DNA of 44,397 nt. It comes from Candidatus Poseidoniaceae archaeon (GTDB lineage Archaea > Thermoplasmatota > Poseidoniia > Poseidoniales > Poseidoniaceae). Positions 22,701 to 31,900 of this stretch are shown here, piece by piece. The DNA lies in NCBI GenBank assembly GCA_938030705.1, contig CALHIR010000009.1, positions 1 through 44,397 on the forward strand, in the 5' to 3' direction. Each line of letters begins with the position of its first letter. The first letter of the stretch is position 1. The notes below the pieces were generated by a model. The model worked only from the letters and a program-made list of their open reading frames with translations. It was not told the origin of the DNA and made no database searches. The position numbers and the translations under genes were made by a program.

Positions 22701-23266
22701 CCTTGGACCAAGGAGCCGATGCATGTCCGCTCGCCTATGGAAACTCAAGCGCTGACCGAATTGGTTGCGTCGACACCGACGGCGACAATTATTCTGACCC
22801 AACACCAGAATGGCGAGCCGGCGAGGGAGCCGATGCTTACCCTGAAGACCCAACCCGATGGATCCTCGAACCCGAAGAAGCAGGTACACTCTTTGCTTCA
22901 ACAAATGTCCTCATCGGAGGGGGCGTTGGCCTTGTGGTCGTGCTCGCTCTTGTCGGCCTCATGATGCGAGGTCGAAAACCAAAAGAGGACATCGCAGGAT
23001 GGGAAATACCGCCGAGCGTGGGCATGCCAGATTTCAATGCCCAACCGTCTGCGGCTGTGCAACAAGGATACGCCGCACCAGTCGCTATGCCCGATTTCAA
23101 TACGCAACCTGCGGCCACCGCTCAGCCAGCTTATGCTGCCCCGGTGGCTCCTGCTGCTCAACCTGACCCCGCCCGAGAGTACTACAACAGCCTCATCGCC
23201 CAGGGCTATCCTCATGATGATGCCGTTCGGTACACACAGCAATACTTTGCTCAGTTCCACGGTTGA
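19784..23266 (+). CDS. Large membrane-anchored surface protein with TSP3 calcium-binding repeats
   Basis: This 1160-residue protein has an N-terminal signal or anchor helix (7-26). Residues about 55-500 are beta-propeller-like repeats of the form DVVVDNAGNILVSG / GDVIVAGYFSGETDFGG, as in SBBP-type surface proteins. Residues about 505-1030 are Asp-rich thrombospondin type 3 repeats (DSDNDGVPDVSDNCPND, DTDGDGYGDN) that bind calcium in known members. A single membrane helix lies at about 1041-1063, followed by GRKP stop-transfer residues. The cytoplasmic tail has two copies of MPDFN-x-QP and ends in a helical segment (YYNSLIAQGYPHDDAVRYTQQY) that resembles a UBA-like three-helix unit. Likely a cell-surface protein; ligand unknown. 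No clear ribosome site precedes the ATG. Confidence 0.9.
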   Translation: MRVNPIVSAVSLTALLLTSYLLVLTLDDPHRMPLLENPTVENTAARSTSAEVFLSGGGTSTHDEFSGAIASTDNGWLVAGDVNSSAGSLVFGTQTYIPSSPYSNGNDFFLASMDNSGGWNYVVGADHSQGGVSFMADVASHAGNAVVAGYMYGPVDFGQTSLNTAVQFDGFVAQADATGNWMWAKGFQTLPNASTDSSIPQAMTVDQVGDVIVAGYFSGETDFGGTTFNVSNAEIFIAKLDGANGALKWVVSGGGIGNQQVTDVVVDNAGNILVSGLTQNNVLFGTNSYNTVGTQDSFILKVSSAGAFLGITGYGIANQAVSLSALAVDGNGDLYAGGSYEGTMAKNGWSITANKGGADLFFIKEGTTSSNQWAATGGSNSADGLQGMDVSSNGELVFTSFFLDGTFSAGTKSTTGTSSNWISTLDADVMVGGLTSNGGWSWLDVTASAALEVGWDIAYNGSDIAAAVGSYAGPAGSDTITKGTDSVTTAGGWDLFVWALDPSMKADSDNDGVPDVSDNCPNDVNPLQGNTDGDAQGDECDSDDDNDGITDNSPDNCPRGGAANWGSTQNFNDPANSTDWDRDGCKDDVEDADIDNDGVDNDVDFCPRTSYQPPRPTWVSDETTDVDGDGCRDGDEDIDDDGDGFEDVSDDCPTVVGNSTLGEEGCLDNDGDGWSNNFDDCPNDFGNSTLGGKNACPDLDGDGWADVDDAFDEDATQWADTDGDGYGDNTAGTTPDECPSIAGTSTLDRLGCLDTDGDGYSDPDAMWNAESGADAFVDDATQWSDFDGDGYGDNYANASWEDRNPSWPGEYRSDVVLQDACPTQEGTSWQNGLIGCPDQDGDGWYNLQDAFPNDATQWSDMDGDGYGDNASGNDADQCPEIAGTSTLDRLGCLDSDDDGYSDPEIAWTPAQGADAFMADPTQWVDQDNDFFGDNPQGERPDACPTVRGTSFIDRFGCEDSDGDGISDATETWTLDQGADACPLAYGNSSADRIGCVDTDGDNYSDPTPEWRAGEGADAYPEDPTRWILEPEEAGTLFASTNVLIGGGVGLVVVLALVGLMMRGRKPKEDIAGWEIPPSVGMPDFNAQPSAAVQQGYAAPVAMPDFNTQPAATAQPAYAAPVAPAAQPDPAREYYNSLIAQGYPHDDAVRYTQQYFAQFHG
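21985..22860 (+). repeat. Protein-coding TSP3 repeat array
   Basis: The block DxCPxxxGTSxxDRxGCxDxDxDGYSDP followed by W...GADA...D.TQW.D.DGDG recurs, with copies beginning near 21989, 22408, 22602 and 22720 and related copies earlier. Copies differ at many third positions, so the array is old rather than freshly expanded. This kind of repeat can recombine and is hard to assemble. Confidence 0.75.
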
Positions 23267-23282
23267 AGAGGAAGGGACCCCA

Positions 23283-24910
<1,628 letters not shown>

Positions 24911-25009
24911 TCACACGTCTTGTGTATTGGGCCGTCCTAACAAAGTCCCTTTCTAATGGTTGTCCCTCGTTCATCTCAAGAATCCCGAATTGGAGACGGA
25001 AACGTCGCG

Positions 25010-25453
25010 TCAAAATGAGCAAACGGTGAGGTATCGCTCCAAACGCTCAACTCGACGCTGCCCGTTCTCGTCAATCTCACTCATGGCACGAATGGATTCT
25101 TCGATAAGCGCATGTTGGTCTTCTTGAAGTCCGATAATTCGTCGAAGATGATCAAGCATCGCCCACTCGTCCTCGCTGATCACGTCGTCATCAAGGGCAG
25201 CGATGAGGGCCGATTGATAGGTGGTGGCGTCGCCCATGTGGTGCCCACCGTATTCGCTCCCCTCGTCAAAGGGCCATGCAACTTCGCCTGAAACGACCGC
25301 ACGGCATTCAGCAGTGTCCGATGGGGCCACGCCCAAGACTTGGGCCAGAATGTGGAGGATTTGAGCTTCGTCATCGGTGACAATGGCGTCGTCAAAGGCG
25401 ATTCGGAGGGTTTCCAGATAGAGATAGAGGCCTCGGGTGGGTTGCAGTGCCAT
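25010..25453 (-). CDS. TerB-like helical protein
   Basis: About 147 residues made of two similar helical halves. The first has YLETLRIAFDDAIVTDDEAQILHILAQVLGV. The second has ALIAALDDDVISEDEWAMLDHLRRIIGL. The pattern of an acidic turn (DDxVxxDE) followed by a leucine-rich helix is typical of TerB-type domains, which are linked to membrane stress and signalling in bacteria. No catalytic residues. The start at 25453 (MALQPTRG) is preferred over 25513, whose extra segment is basic and runs toward the palindrome. It is divergent from the RHH regulator gene. Confidence 0.7.
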   Translation of the reverse strand: MALQPTRGLYLYLETLRIAFDDAIVTDDEAQILHILAQVLGVAPSDTAECRAVVSGEVAWPFDEGSEYGGHHMGDATTYQSALIAALDDDVISEDEWAMLDHLRRIIGLQEDQHALIEESIRAMSEIDENGQRRVERLERYLTVCSF

Positions 25454-25531
25454 GAATTTGCGTGCGCTGGCTCGTCTTTCAAACTTCGCTCTAAAACGGC
25501 AGGTAGGCCCCAAATAGGCTGTATTACAGGA

Positions 25532-25548
25532 AATGACAAATTGTCATT
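25532..25548. promoter_or_regulatory. Perfect palindrome, candidate operator of the RHH regulator
   Basis: AATGACAA-A-TTGTCATT is an exact 8+1+8 inverted repeat. It lies 12 bases before the TATA box of the RHH gene and 79 bases upstream of the divergent TerB-like start, so a protein bound here could act on both. RHH dimers bind such short dyads and often regulate themselves. Confidence 0.6.
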
Positions 25549-25560
25549 ATCTGCATTACA

Positions 25561-25568
25561 TTTATATG
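25561..25568 (+). promoter_or_regulatory. TATA box of the RHH regulator gene
   Basis: TTTATATG stands out as AT-rich in this GC-rich region. It predicts a transcription start near 25590 and a short leader to the ATG at 25605. This argues against an upstream ATG (25566) that lies within the box itself. Confidence 0.55.
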
Positions 25569-25604
25569 CCGGAGCCAAGAGTCTCACTCCACGAGGCCAC
25601 CAAG

Positions 25605-25976
25605 ATGACCCAGCCAACCAGCGCCGTTTCCCTCCGAATTACGGAGGAGGACCTCGCTCTGCTGGATGCTCGCATTGGCATCGATGGTGCTCGAAGCCGA
25701 TCCGATGTTGTGCGCCTTGCCATCCAAGAATTCCTTCACAATCAACCCCTGCTCCAGGGGATGAAATCCGTTCGCATTCCACTTGGTCGCAACGACCAAC
25801 GCCAACTGGGCAAATTGTACGAACTCCAGGGAACAACCCCGGAGATTGCAGCCCAAGAGGGGCTCAAATTATACATTGAACAAGCCATTGACAAAATCGT
25901 CAACGGCAGCAAACTCGATGATGCGCTGGAGGCGTCCAGAGCAGAAACGATGCGACGCAGCGAATACCAAGAATGA
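25605..25976 (+). CDS. Ribbon-helix-helix (CopG/Arc-type) transcription regulator
   Basis: 123 residues. The N-terminal 45 residues have the RHH layout: a strand (AVSLRITEED), helix A (LALLDARIGI), the turn GARSRSD, and helix B (VVRLAIQEFLHNQ). This makes a DNA-binding dimer. The remainder is helical (RQLGKLYELQGTTPEIAAQEGLKLYIEQAIDKIV), perhaps an oligomerisation or ligand part. The start at 25605 fits the TATA box at 25561. The perfect palindrome just upstream is the obvious candidate operator. No toxin gene lies beside it, so an antitoxin role is not supported. Confidence 0.85.
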   Translation: MTQPTSAVSLRITEEDLALLDARIGIDGARSRSDVVRLAIQEFLHNQPLLQGMKSVRIPLGRNDQRQLGKLYELQGTTPEIAAQEGLKLYIEQAIDKIVNGSKLDDALEASRAETMRRSEYQE

Positions 25977-26049
25977 TGGTGAGAGACTGGAGGGGATGGG
26001 ATGAATTGGCAAAACTCAGGATACAACCTAGGTGATGCCGCCCTAACAG

Positions 26050-26243
26050 CTCCGCAGGACCGGCCTGTCCTGCAGAGTTTTGTCTCGCTGTGTCAGCGTG
26101 CCCGTCGTGCACGTCTTGGCCTTGGTTCCCACAACCAAACACCCCCACACACCTCCCTGGACGACGGCCAGGGAGGCTCAGATTCCACTCCCGTCAGTTG
26201 ACGCGGTGGTTCCCCCGTGCCCAGCCCCCACATTTCTGGGCAC
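26050..26243. other. Hairpin-rich intergenic region, possible structured RNA
   Basis: The only gap over 300 bases (25977-26306). Perfect or near-perfect stems follow one another: 26050-26077 (CTC-C-GCAGGAC/GTCCTGC-A-GAG, followed by TTTT), 26086-26098, 26097-26113 (exclusive of the previous one), 26122-26138 (TTGGTT/AACCAA), 26152-26176 (CCTCCCTGG/CCAGGGAGG) and 26217-26243 (GTGCCCAG/CTGGGCAC). The first could end the RHH transcript. The rest match no RNA family I know. A short open frame (26001-26201) has no protein-like character. Confidence 0.5.
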
Positions 26244-26306
26244 ATTGATTTCCTCTTCGTCAAGCCTGTGACCTTCATGCCAATCCTTTAGGAGGGTCGC
26301 CGCCGG

Positions 26307-28427
26307 ATGTGTGATATGAACGAGCAAAGAGAACAGGTGGATTCCTCCATCTATCCGTTCCTAGCTCATGCCAAACCACGACCTGGCCAACTCGAAATGA
26401 TTCAGGACGGCATCAAAGCGCTCGAAAAGGGCGGATATCACTTGGCTGCAGCCCCAACCGGAATCGGAAAAACGGCTGCCTCCCTTGCGGCTGCCCTTGA
26501 GGTGGCCAGCCAATCCCCACAAAAGAAAACCGTGTTTTTCTTGACATCTCGCCAAACTCAACACCGGATTGTGGTCGACACGGTACGCCGCATCAATGAA
26601 CGAAGAAAAGGCATGATTCCTGTACGACTCGTCGACATGGTGGGCCAAGCAGGCATGTGCATCCAACCGTTCGCCAAAGAATCACCCCTCGTCTTCTCCC
26701 TCTTGTGCAGCCAAGCGAGAAAAACTCGGTCCTGCAAACCGTGGATCACTTCGGCCCCCGGACTCAAGGAGCGAATTCTGGCCTCACCGCTTCACGTGGA
26801 CGAGTTGGTTGAGATCGCCAGAACCCACACCGCCAATGGCGAGTCAGCCCAGACATGCCCATGGAAAGCAGCCAGGGAAGCCGTAAGTGGCGCTGATGTC
26901 TTTGTTGGAGATTACAATCACCTCTTTGACGACGGCGTCAGGGAATCAAGCCTCAAAGCGATGGACCTTGCTCTTGAAGACATCATCATTGTCGTTGACG
27001 AAGCTCACAACCTTCCCGACCGGATTCGCATGACGCTCGAAAAACGACTGACGCGGACGATGATCCGTAACTCTCAGATGGAACTCGAAGAATACGCTGG
27101 CATGCTCGCTCAAGCCATGAATGCCCCTGGAGGCGAGGCTCTTTCCATGGCCCACGGGCTTGCGTCATGGGCCTTTGAGGTGGTCAAGGCGTCTCGGGTG
27201 GGGTTTGACGCCCTCTTTTCTCAATATCTACGAAACCTCTCGGGTCAAGACGAAGAAGCCGAAGTTCCCGTGGATGACATTCTCAGTGTCTTTCACCGGG
27301 CGTGTGATACCGTCGAAGGGAAGGCAGGACAACAACAACTCGATGCACCCGCTTCATCCAAACACCCGGTCGTTGACGTCGCCGTCCGTATTCACCAACT
27401 GCGAGACATCCTCTCCAGTGTTGATGTTGACATGGAGGCAGGCGACGATGGAAACCCAATGGAACCAAACGCCCACCGCGTGGCTGAAATTTTGGACTGC
27501 ATGCTCAAATTTGGATCCACACCGGCCCTGACCATGGTCTACGATACCAAAGGCAAGGATGGCCGAATCACAACACATCTTCTCGACCCCGGGCTGGTTT
27601 CAAAACCCGTGTTTGAACAATCGGCAGGTGCGATGTTGATGTCAGGGACGCTTTATCCCCCCAGCATGTACGCCAACATCTTGGCCTTGCCTCCACCGAC
27701 AACCACTTCGGTCGCCTATCCGTCACCGTTTGCAGCCATGCGGAGACCCGTCCTTGTTGCAAAGAACGTGACCACAAAATACACTGAGCGTAGTCCAGAA
27801 AACACCCGAGCCATCCGAGCCCATATCCAAGCCCTCATCGATGCATCTCCTGGAAACGTAGCCGTGTTTGCTCCGTCGTATGCGATGTTGAATGAGGTCG
27901 TCCTCGAAGGGCATTTCAACGGCGTTCGGGTCATGGCAGAGAGCCGGGAGTGGACCAAGCAGGACCTCGATCAGGTGGTTGATACCTTGCTGGAGGAGAA
28001 ACGTCATGGTCGGAAGATTTTGCTGGCTGGCGTTTTTGGCGCCCGCCTTTCCGAGGGCGTTGACTACCACAGCGGGGCCCTCGATGCCGTGGCCTGCATT
28101 GGCATTCCCAACTCACCGCCTTCGGTGCTTTCGAAAGCGTTGAAGACCTATGCTGAAGAACGCTTTGGACGAAATTTGGCATGGCGCTACACGGTTTCGC
28201 AGCCAGCCGTTAATGCCATTCTGCAAGCCATGGGTCGGCCCATCCGCTCCATCGGGGATCGTGCGCTCATCCTCCTTCTTGACCGGCGGGTAACCGACCG
28301 AACATATACCGGGTGTTTTCCCACCGACCTGCGAATGAACGATGCGAGCGATGAGGATTCAACCCACCGTTTTGCACGTCGTTTTTTCAACAAAGTTCAC
28401 CCCGACCGGTCGCTTGAGACTGAATAA
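26307..28427 (+). CDS. XPD/Rad3-family (DinG-like) Fe-S DNA helicase
   Basis: 706 residues. Superfamily 2 motifs are visible: Q-like RPGQLEMI (25-32), Walker A APTGIGKT (49-56), motif II VDEAHN (230-235), and in the second RecA domain ARLSEGVDYHSGALDAVACIGIP and QAMGRPIRSIGDRALILLLDRR. Four cysteines between motifs Ia and II (118, 134, 143, 184) are placed as in the [4Fe-4S] domain of XPD. Family role: 5'-3' DNA unwinding in repair or replication-linked processing. A GGAGGG site lies upstream; translation could also begin at Met4. It is followed 17 nt later by the next gene. The upstream region contains the run of hairpins. Confidence 0.92.
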   Translation: MCDMNEQREQVDSSIYPFLAHAKPRPGQLEMIQDGIKALEKGGYHLAAAPTGIGKTAASLAAALEVASQSPQKKTVFFLTSRQTQHRIVVDTVRRINERRKGMIPVRLVDMVGQAGMCIQPFAKESPLVFSLLCSQARKTRSCKPWITSAPGLKERILASPLHVDELVEIARTHTANGESAQTCPWKAAREAVSGADVFVGDYNHLFDDGVRESSLKAMDLALEDIIIVVDEAHNLPDRIRMTLEKRLTRTMIRNSQMELEEYAGMLAQAMNAPGGEALSMAHGLASWAFEVVKASRVGFDALFSQYLRNLSGQDEEAEVPVDDILSVFHRACDTVEGKAGQQQLDAPASSKHPVVDVAVRIHQLRDILSSVDVDMEAGDDGNPMEPNAHRVAEILDCMLKFGSTPALTMVYDTKGKDGRITTHLLDPGLVSKPVFEQSAGAMLMSGTLYPPSMYANILALPPPTTTSVAYPSPFAAMRRPVLVAKNVTTKYTERSPENTRAIRAHIQALIDASPGNVAVFAPSYAMLNEVVLEGHFNGVRVMAESREWTKQDLDQVVDTLLEEKRHGRKILLAGVFGARLSEGVDYHSGALDAVACIGIPNSPPSVLSKALKTYAEERFGRNLAWRYTVSQPAVNAILQAMGRPIRSIGDRALILLLDRRVTDRTYTGCFPTDLRMNDASDEDSTHRFARRFFNKVHPDRSLETE

Positions 28428-28444
28428 GCCTCGTCCGAAGGTTC

Positions 28445-28939
28445 ATGTGGGCTCGTCAAGTCCAAGTGCCCATGGACGAATGGCAACCACTGGACATGAC
28501 CACAGAGGATGCACCCTCCACACCTCTTGAACCCGCCATTGACGGGCTTTCAGCGGACGCCGCCATTCTCCAAGCGGCTTTCGAAACGGCCAGCACACAT
28601 CTCGACGAAGTTCGAGCCCGACACACCGAGGTTTTGGTCACCGCAGGCATGCTTCCCGAAACGGGATTGGCCGACCGACACCCAGAGCGTGCCTTGGCCT
28701 TGATTGTGGAAGCCATCAACGGACGTATGGACCCGGACGGCCTCACCATCCCCCTTCTCGGAACGCACGAAGAAGCGATTCAACTCCACGTGAAAACCAC
28801 CGAACAAGCAACGTTGGTCAAACTTGACATCAAGGACAGCGAAGGACCTGCGTTGATTCGGGAACTGCCACTGCCTGCCGACGCCAACGCCACGCTTCAA
28901 GCGACCTTTATTCAGGGTCGCCTTCACCTTCGCTGGTAA
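28445..28939 (+). CDS. Hypothetical protein with Hsp20-like C-terminal part
   Basis: 164 residues (start possibly at 28472, MDEWQPLD). The N-terminal half is helical and acidic. The C-terminal 65 residues read as beta strands ending in IRELPLPADANATLQATFIQGRLHLRW. That ending resembles the last strands of the alpha-crystallin/Hsp20 or CS fold (R-x-LPLP-x-D-x6-A-x-F-x-x-G-x-L-x-L). This similarity is by eye only. It lies 17 nt after the helicase on the same strand and ends 3 nt before the convergent giant gene. Confidence 0.65.
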   Translation: MWARQVQVPMDEWQPLDMTTEDAPSTPLEPAIDGLSADAAILQAAFETASTHLDEVRARHTEVLVTAGMLPETGLADRHPERALALIVEAINGRMDPDGLTIPLLGTHEEAIQLHVKTTEQATLVKLDIKDSEGPALIRELPLPADANATLQATFIQGRLHLRW

Positions 28940-28942
28940 ACA

Positions 28943-31900
28943 TCAGCGCTGTGGAATGGATTGAATCTGAGCGATTTCCCCGCTCATTCGCGTCAGCGCC
29001 TGAACGGCAACTTCTTGATGTTGCGAACCCATCTCTTCACGGCTGTAGCGAGCCATTTCAAAGGTGTTATCGAGCGCCGTCAAGGCGTCTTCGGAGACAC
29101 CCTGGAGGGCTTGGCGGATAGCAAACTCAAATTCACGCACCGTCTCGAAATCACGACGGAGGAAGCCTCGTTGTTGCAGCAGGCCACACAGGTCCTGGTA
29201 GCAGGAGAAGATAGCCTCACGAGTCGCATCACCTGCGGCCAATAACTCAGCCGTGTACGCAAAGACCTCGGCGGCGTCTTTGAGCAAGTCGTCAGCCATT
29301 TTCTTTCGTCGGTACATGACCACGCCGCCAGCGATGAGGGCCGCCAAGACAAGCACGAGGAGATAGGACCACCATGGTGTATCGGCCTGCTCCTCTGCAA
29401 ATTCATACTGCAAGGCAAAGCCTTCACTGCGGAGCGTTTCGAAGGCTTGGATGCTCTGAGCTGAGAGCCGTGGGTCATTGAGGATGATATCAACGGTAAG
29501 TCGGCCGTATTCGTCGGAGTCCCCATAAGGTGGGTCGGATTTGAATTCAAAGATCACATCGCCGTTTTCGTCGGTTTCCAACATCAAGAAGGAAAGGGAT
29601 TGTTGGCTTTGGTTGAGGAGGTAGATGGTGATTCTGATTTCCTCAAGACCACCATTCGTGTCTTGGGCGATGACGGTAATCCGTCCGCCAAGGTCTTCCT
29701 GCTCATCTTCAACAATCGTCTGAAGGTCCACGGTGATGGTTGCATCAACTTGGACGAAGACGGTTTGGCTGATGCTCCCTGCGTTGAGATAGAGTGAATC
29801 GTTGCGGGCGACATCGAGGGCAAAGTATTGGGAACCCACGTCCAACCATGAAGGCGCCGTAGCCGTCAACGAGAAATTCCCGTTGGACCACAGCACCGTG
29901 TTGGTTGAGAAACATCGGGCGCCTTCCCTTCCGCTGTTGCAGTCCGAACCGTTGCCAATGAACAGTTGAAGGTCCTCAAACACCTCACCAGATCCTCCGA
30001 TTTCCTGAACAGAACCAGAATAAGCAACGGGCTGGAAGATGCTGTCGGACCGCGTGAAGAAGCGCGTGAGAATCTCGTCCCCTCGCTCATCGAAGATTGG
30101 GTCGATTTGAATCTTCAAATCGGACCACACTCGAACACTGCTTTCTGCGTCTGCAGGGAGGTGCGCCTGCGTGCCTTCAAAGACCACTGAAACGGTATGC
30201 TCACCACGAGAGAGATCCATGGTTGCGGGCACCGTTGCGCTCCACGCACCGTCGGCACCTGTGCTGGTGGTGAACAGGGTGTTGCCATCGAGTTTTACGA
30301 GCAGTTCAAACCCTACCAGGCCATCACGGTCGACGGTATCAAAGTCGTAGAGACGCCCGCTTAACTGCCAGGTATCACCACGCGTGGCATCAATGCCGTC
30401 GTCAAAGACGAGAGTGACCCAAGAGCGGTGGGAGAGGAAGAAGGAGACATTACCTTCTCCGCCTCGGTAGTAGCCTTGTGGGGGCGATTCTGCAAACAAG
30501 GTCCGGTTTCCGAAGTCAAAGATGTCAGGTACAATCCAATCAAAGGAGAAGTCTCCATCTTGATCGGTCGTGAGGGTGGAGATCACAATACCCTCAACCA
30601 CCAATTGCACTTCATGGTTTGAAACGCCCGCGAGTCGGTTATCAACAACCGAGCCGGTGATGGAAACCGTTTGGTTCACCGCTACGGGCGAGGTGATGTC
30701 AACCGTCACGAGAATGGGACTGAAAATCTCCCACATACCGGAGGTGTTGCTCGGGAGGTAAGCCACTGTTCCCGTGAACCGAGTCTCCAAGAGCACAGGT
30801 CCGAGCGGCGCATCGGATGGCACTGGGTGGACGGCCGTGAATTCACCCAATTCGTCCGTGGTGGTGTTGGTCAGCCATTGACCACCAAGCCAAACTTCGA
30901 TGGTCAAGTTTGGAAGAGGGTTGTCGACCACATCCAACAATCGACCTTGGATGGTGATGGTGGTTTCGCGGTCTGCTTCGCCCGTGGCGGTGAGAAGTAA
31001 GATCTTCGTGGGCACACTGACATTGAATTCCACCGAAGCTGAACTGGGCTGGTAATACTCTGGGTTGTTGGTGTCGCCGTAGCCCACAGGATCGACCCAC
31101 TCACGTCCACCTCGGAACTCGACGGAAATTTGGTGTGGACCAGCCGCGGTGTCTTCTGGCAGCATGTAGGAAAAGGCGTAGGCACCGGTGAGGTTGTTGG
31201 TCTCAATGCTCGACACAGGAATGCCATCGATGAGCAGGTGAACCACTGCCGAGGAAGGTACGCCGTTCCTTTGCAGCACGAGACCAAGGTCATCGAGCAA
31301 GGTGCCGTTCACCACCAGCATATCACCGGCCACCAGCACCGTTGGTGCTTCGGTGATGGCCACCTCGGTTTGTCCAAGGACCACGAAAGTCGAACTGGCG
31401 TTGGTGCCGACAATTCCCGTCGTTCCAGCAATACCGGTGTAGTGAGCGTGAATACCGGTGGGACCAACGCTCATGTTGGCCGGCACCGTCAGATTGCCCC
31501 AAGCAGAACCATTGGCCGCGGTGAGTACCGTGATTTGCACAGGCGATGCCTCGTTCATGGTGTCGGCAAGTGAAACGACCACGCTTTGGTTGGCCAGAGG
31601 CAGGCCCTGATTATCCCTTAGCAAGACCGAGAATTCAACGATATCACCACGGTCGGTGCGGTCGTTCAACGAAGGTTGACCGATGCCGTCAAGAGCGGGC
31701 AAAATGAAGTTCATCACAGAGAAGCCTCGGGAATCAAACGTGGTGTTGTTATCGGAACCGACATAGAAATTCACGTTCGGGATATAGGTGGCTTCCATCA
31801 CGTGGCTGCCGGCGGCGAACGTTTCAGTCAAGCGGATCGTGGCGTTCCAGTAGCCGTCTACGCCAACCGTTCCACCGGTAGCGGTGAACCCTGTGGGTTG

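Noticed and set aside
21300-22860. CRISPR-like array
   Set aside because: The repetition is in frame and codes for TSP3 units with diverged copies; no constant-length repeats and spacers and no cas genes.
26001-26201. Short open frame of 66 codons in the hairpin-rich gap
   Set aside because: No ribosome site, odd amino acid make-up, and it runs through several hairpins; better explained as non-coding.
26030-26300. RNase P or SRP RNA in the gap
   Set aside because: The conserved GAGGAAAGUCC and ACAGAA-type elements, and the SRP GGAR loop, could not be found on either strand.
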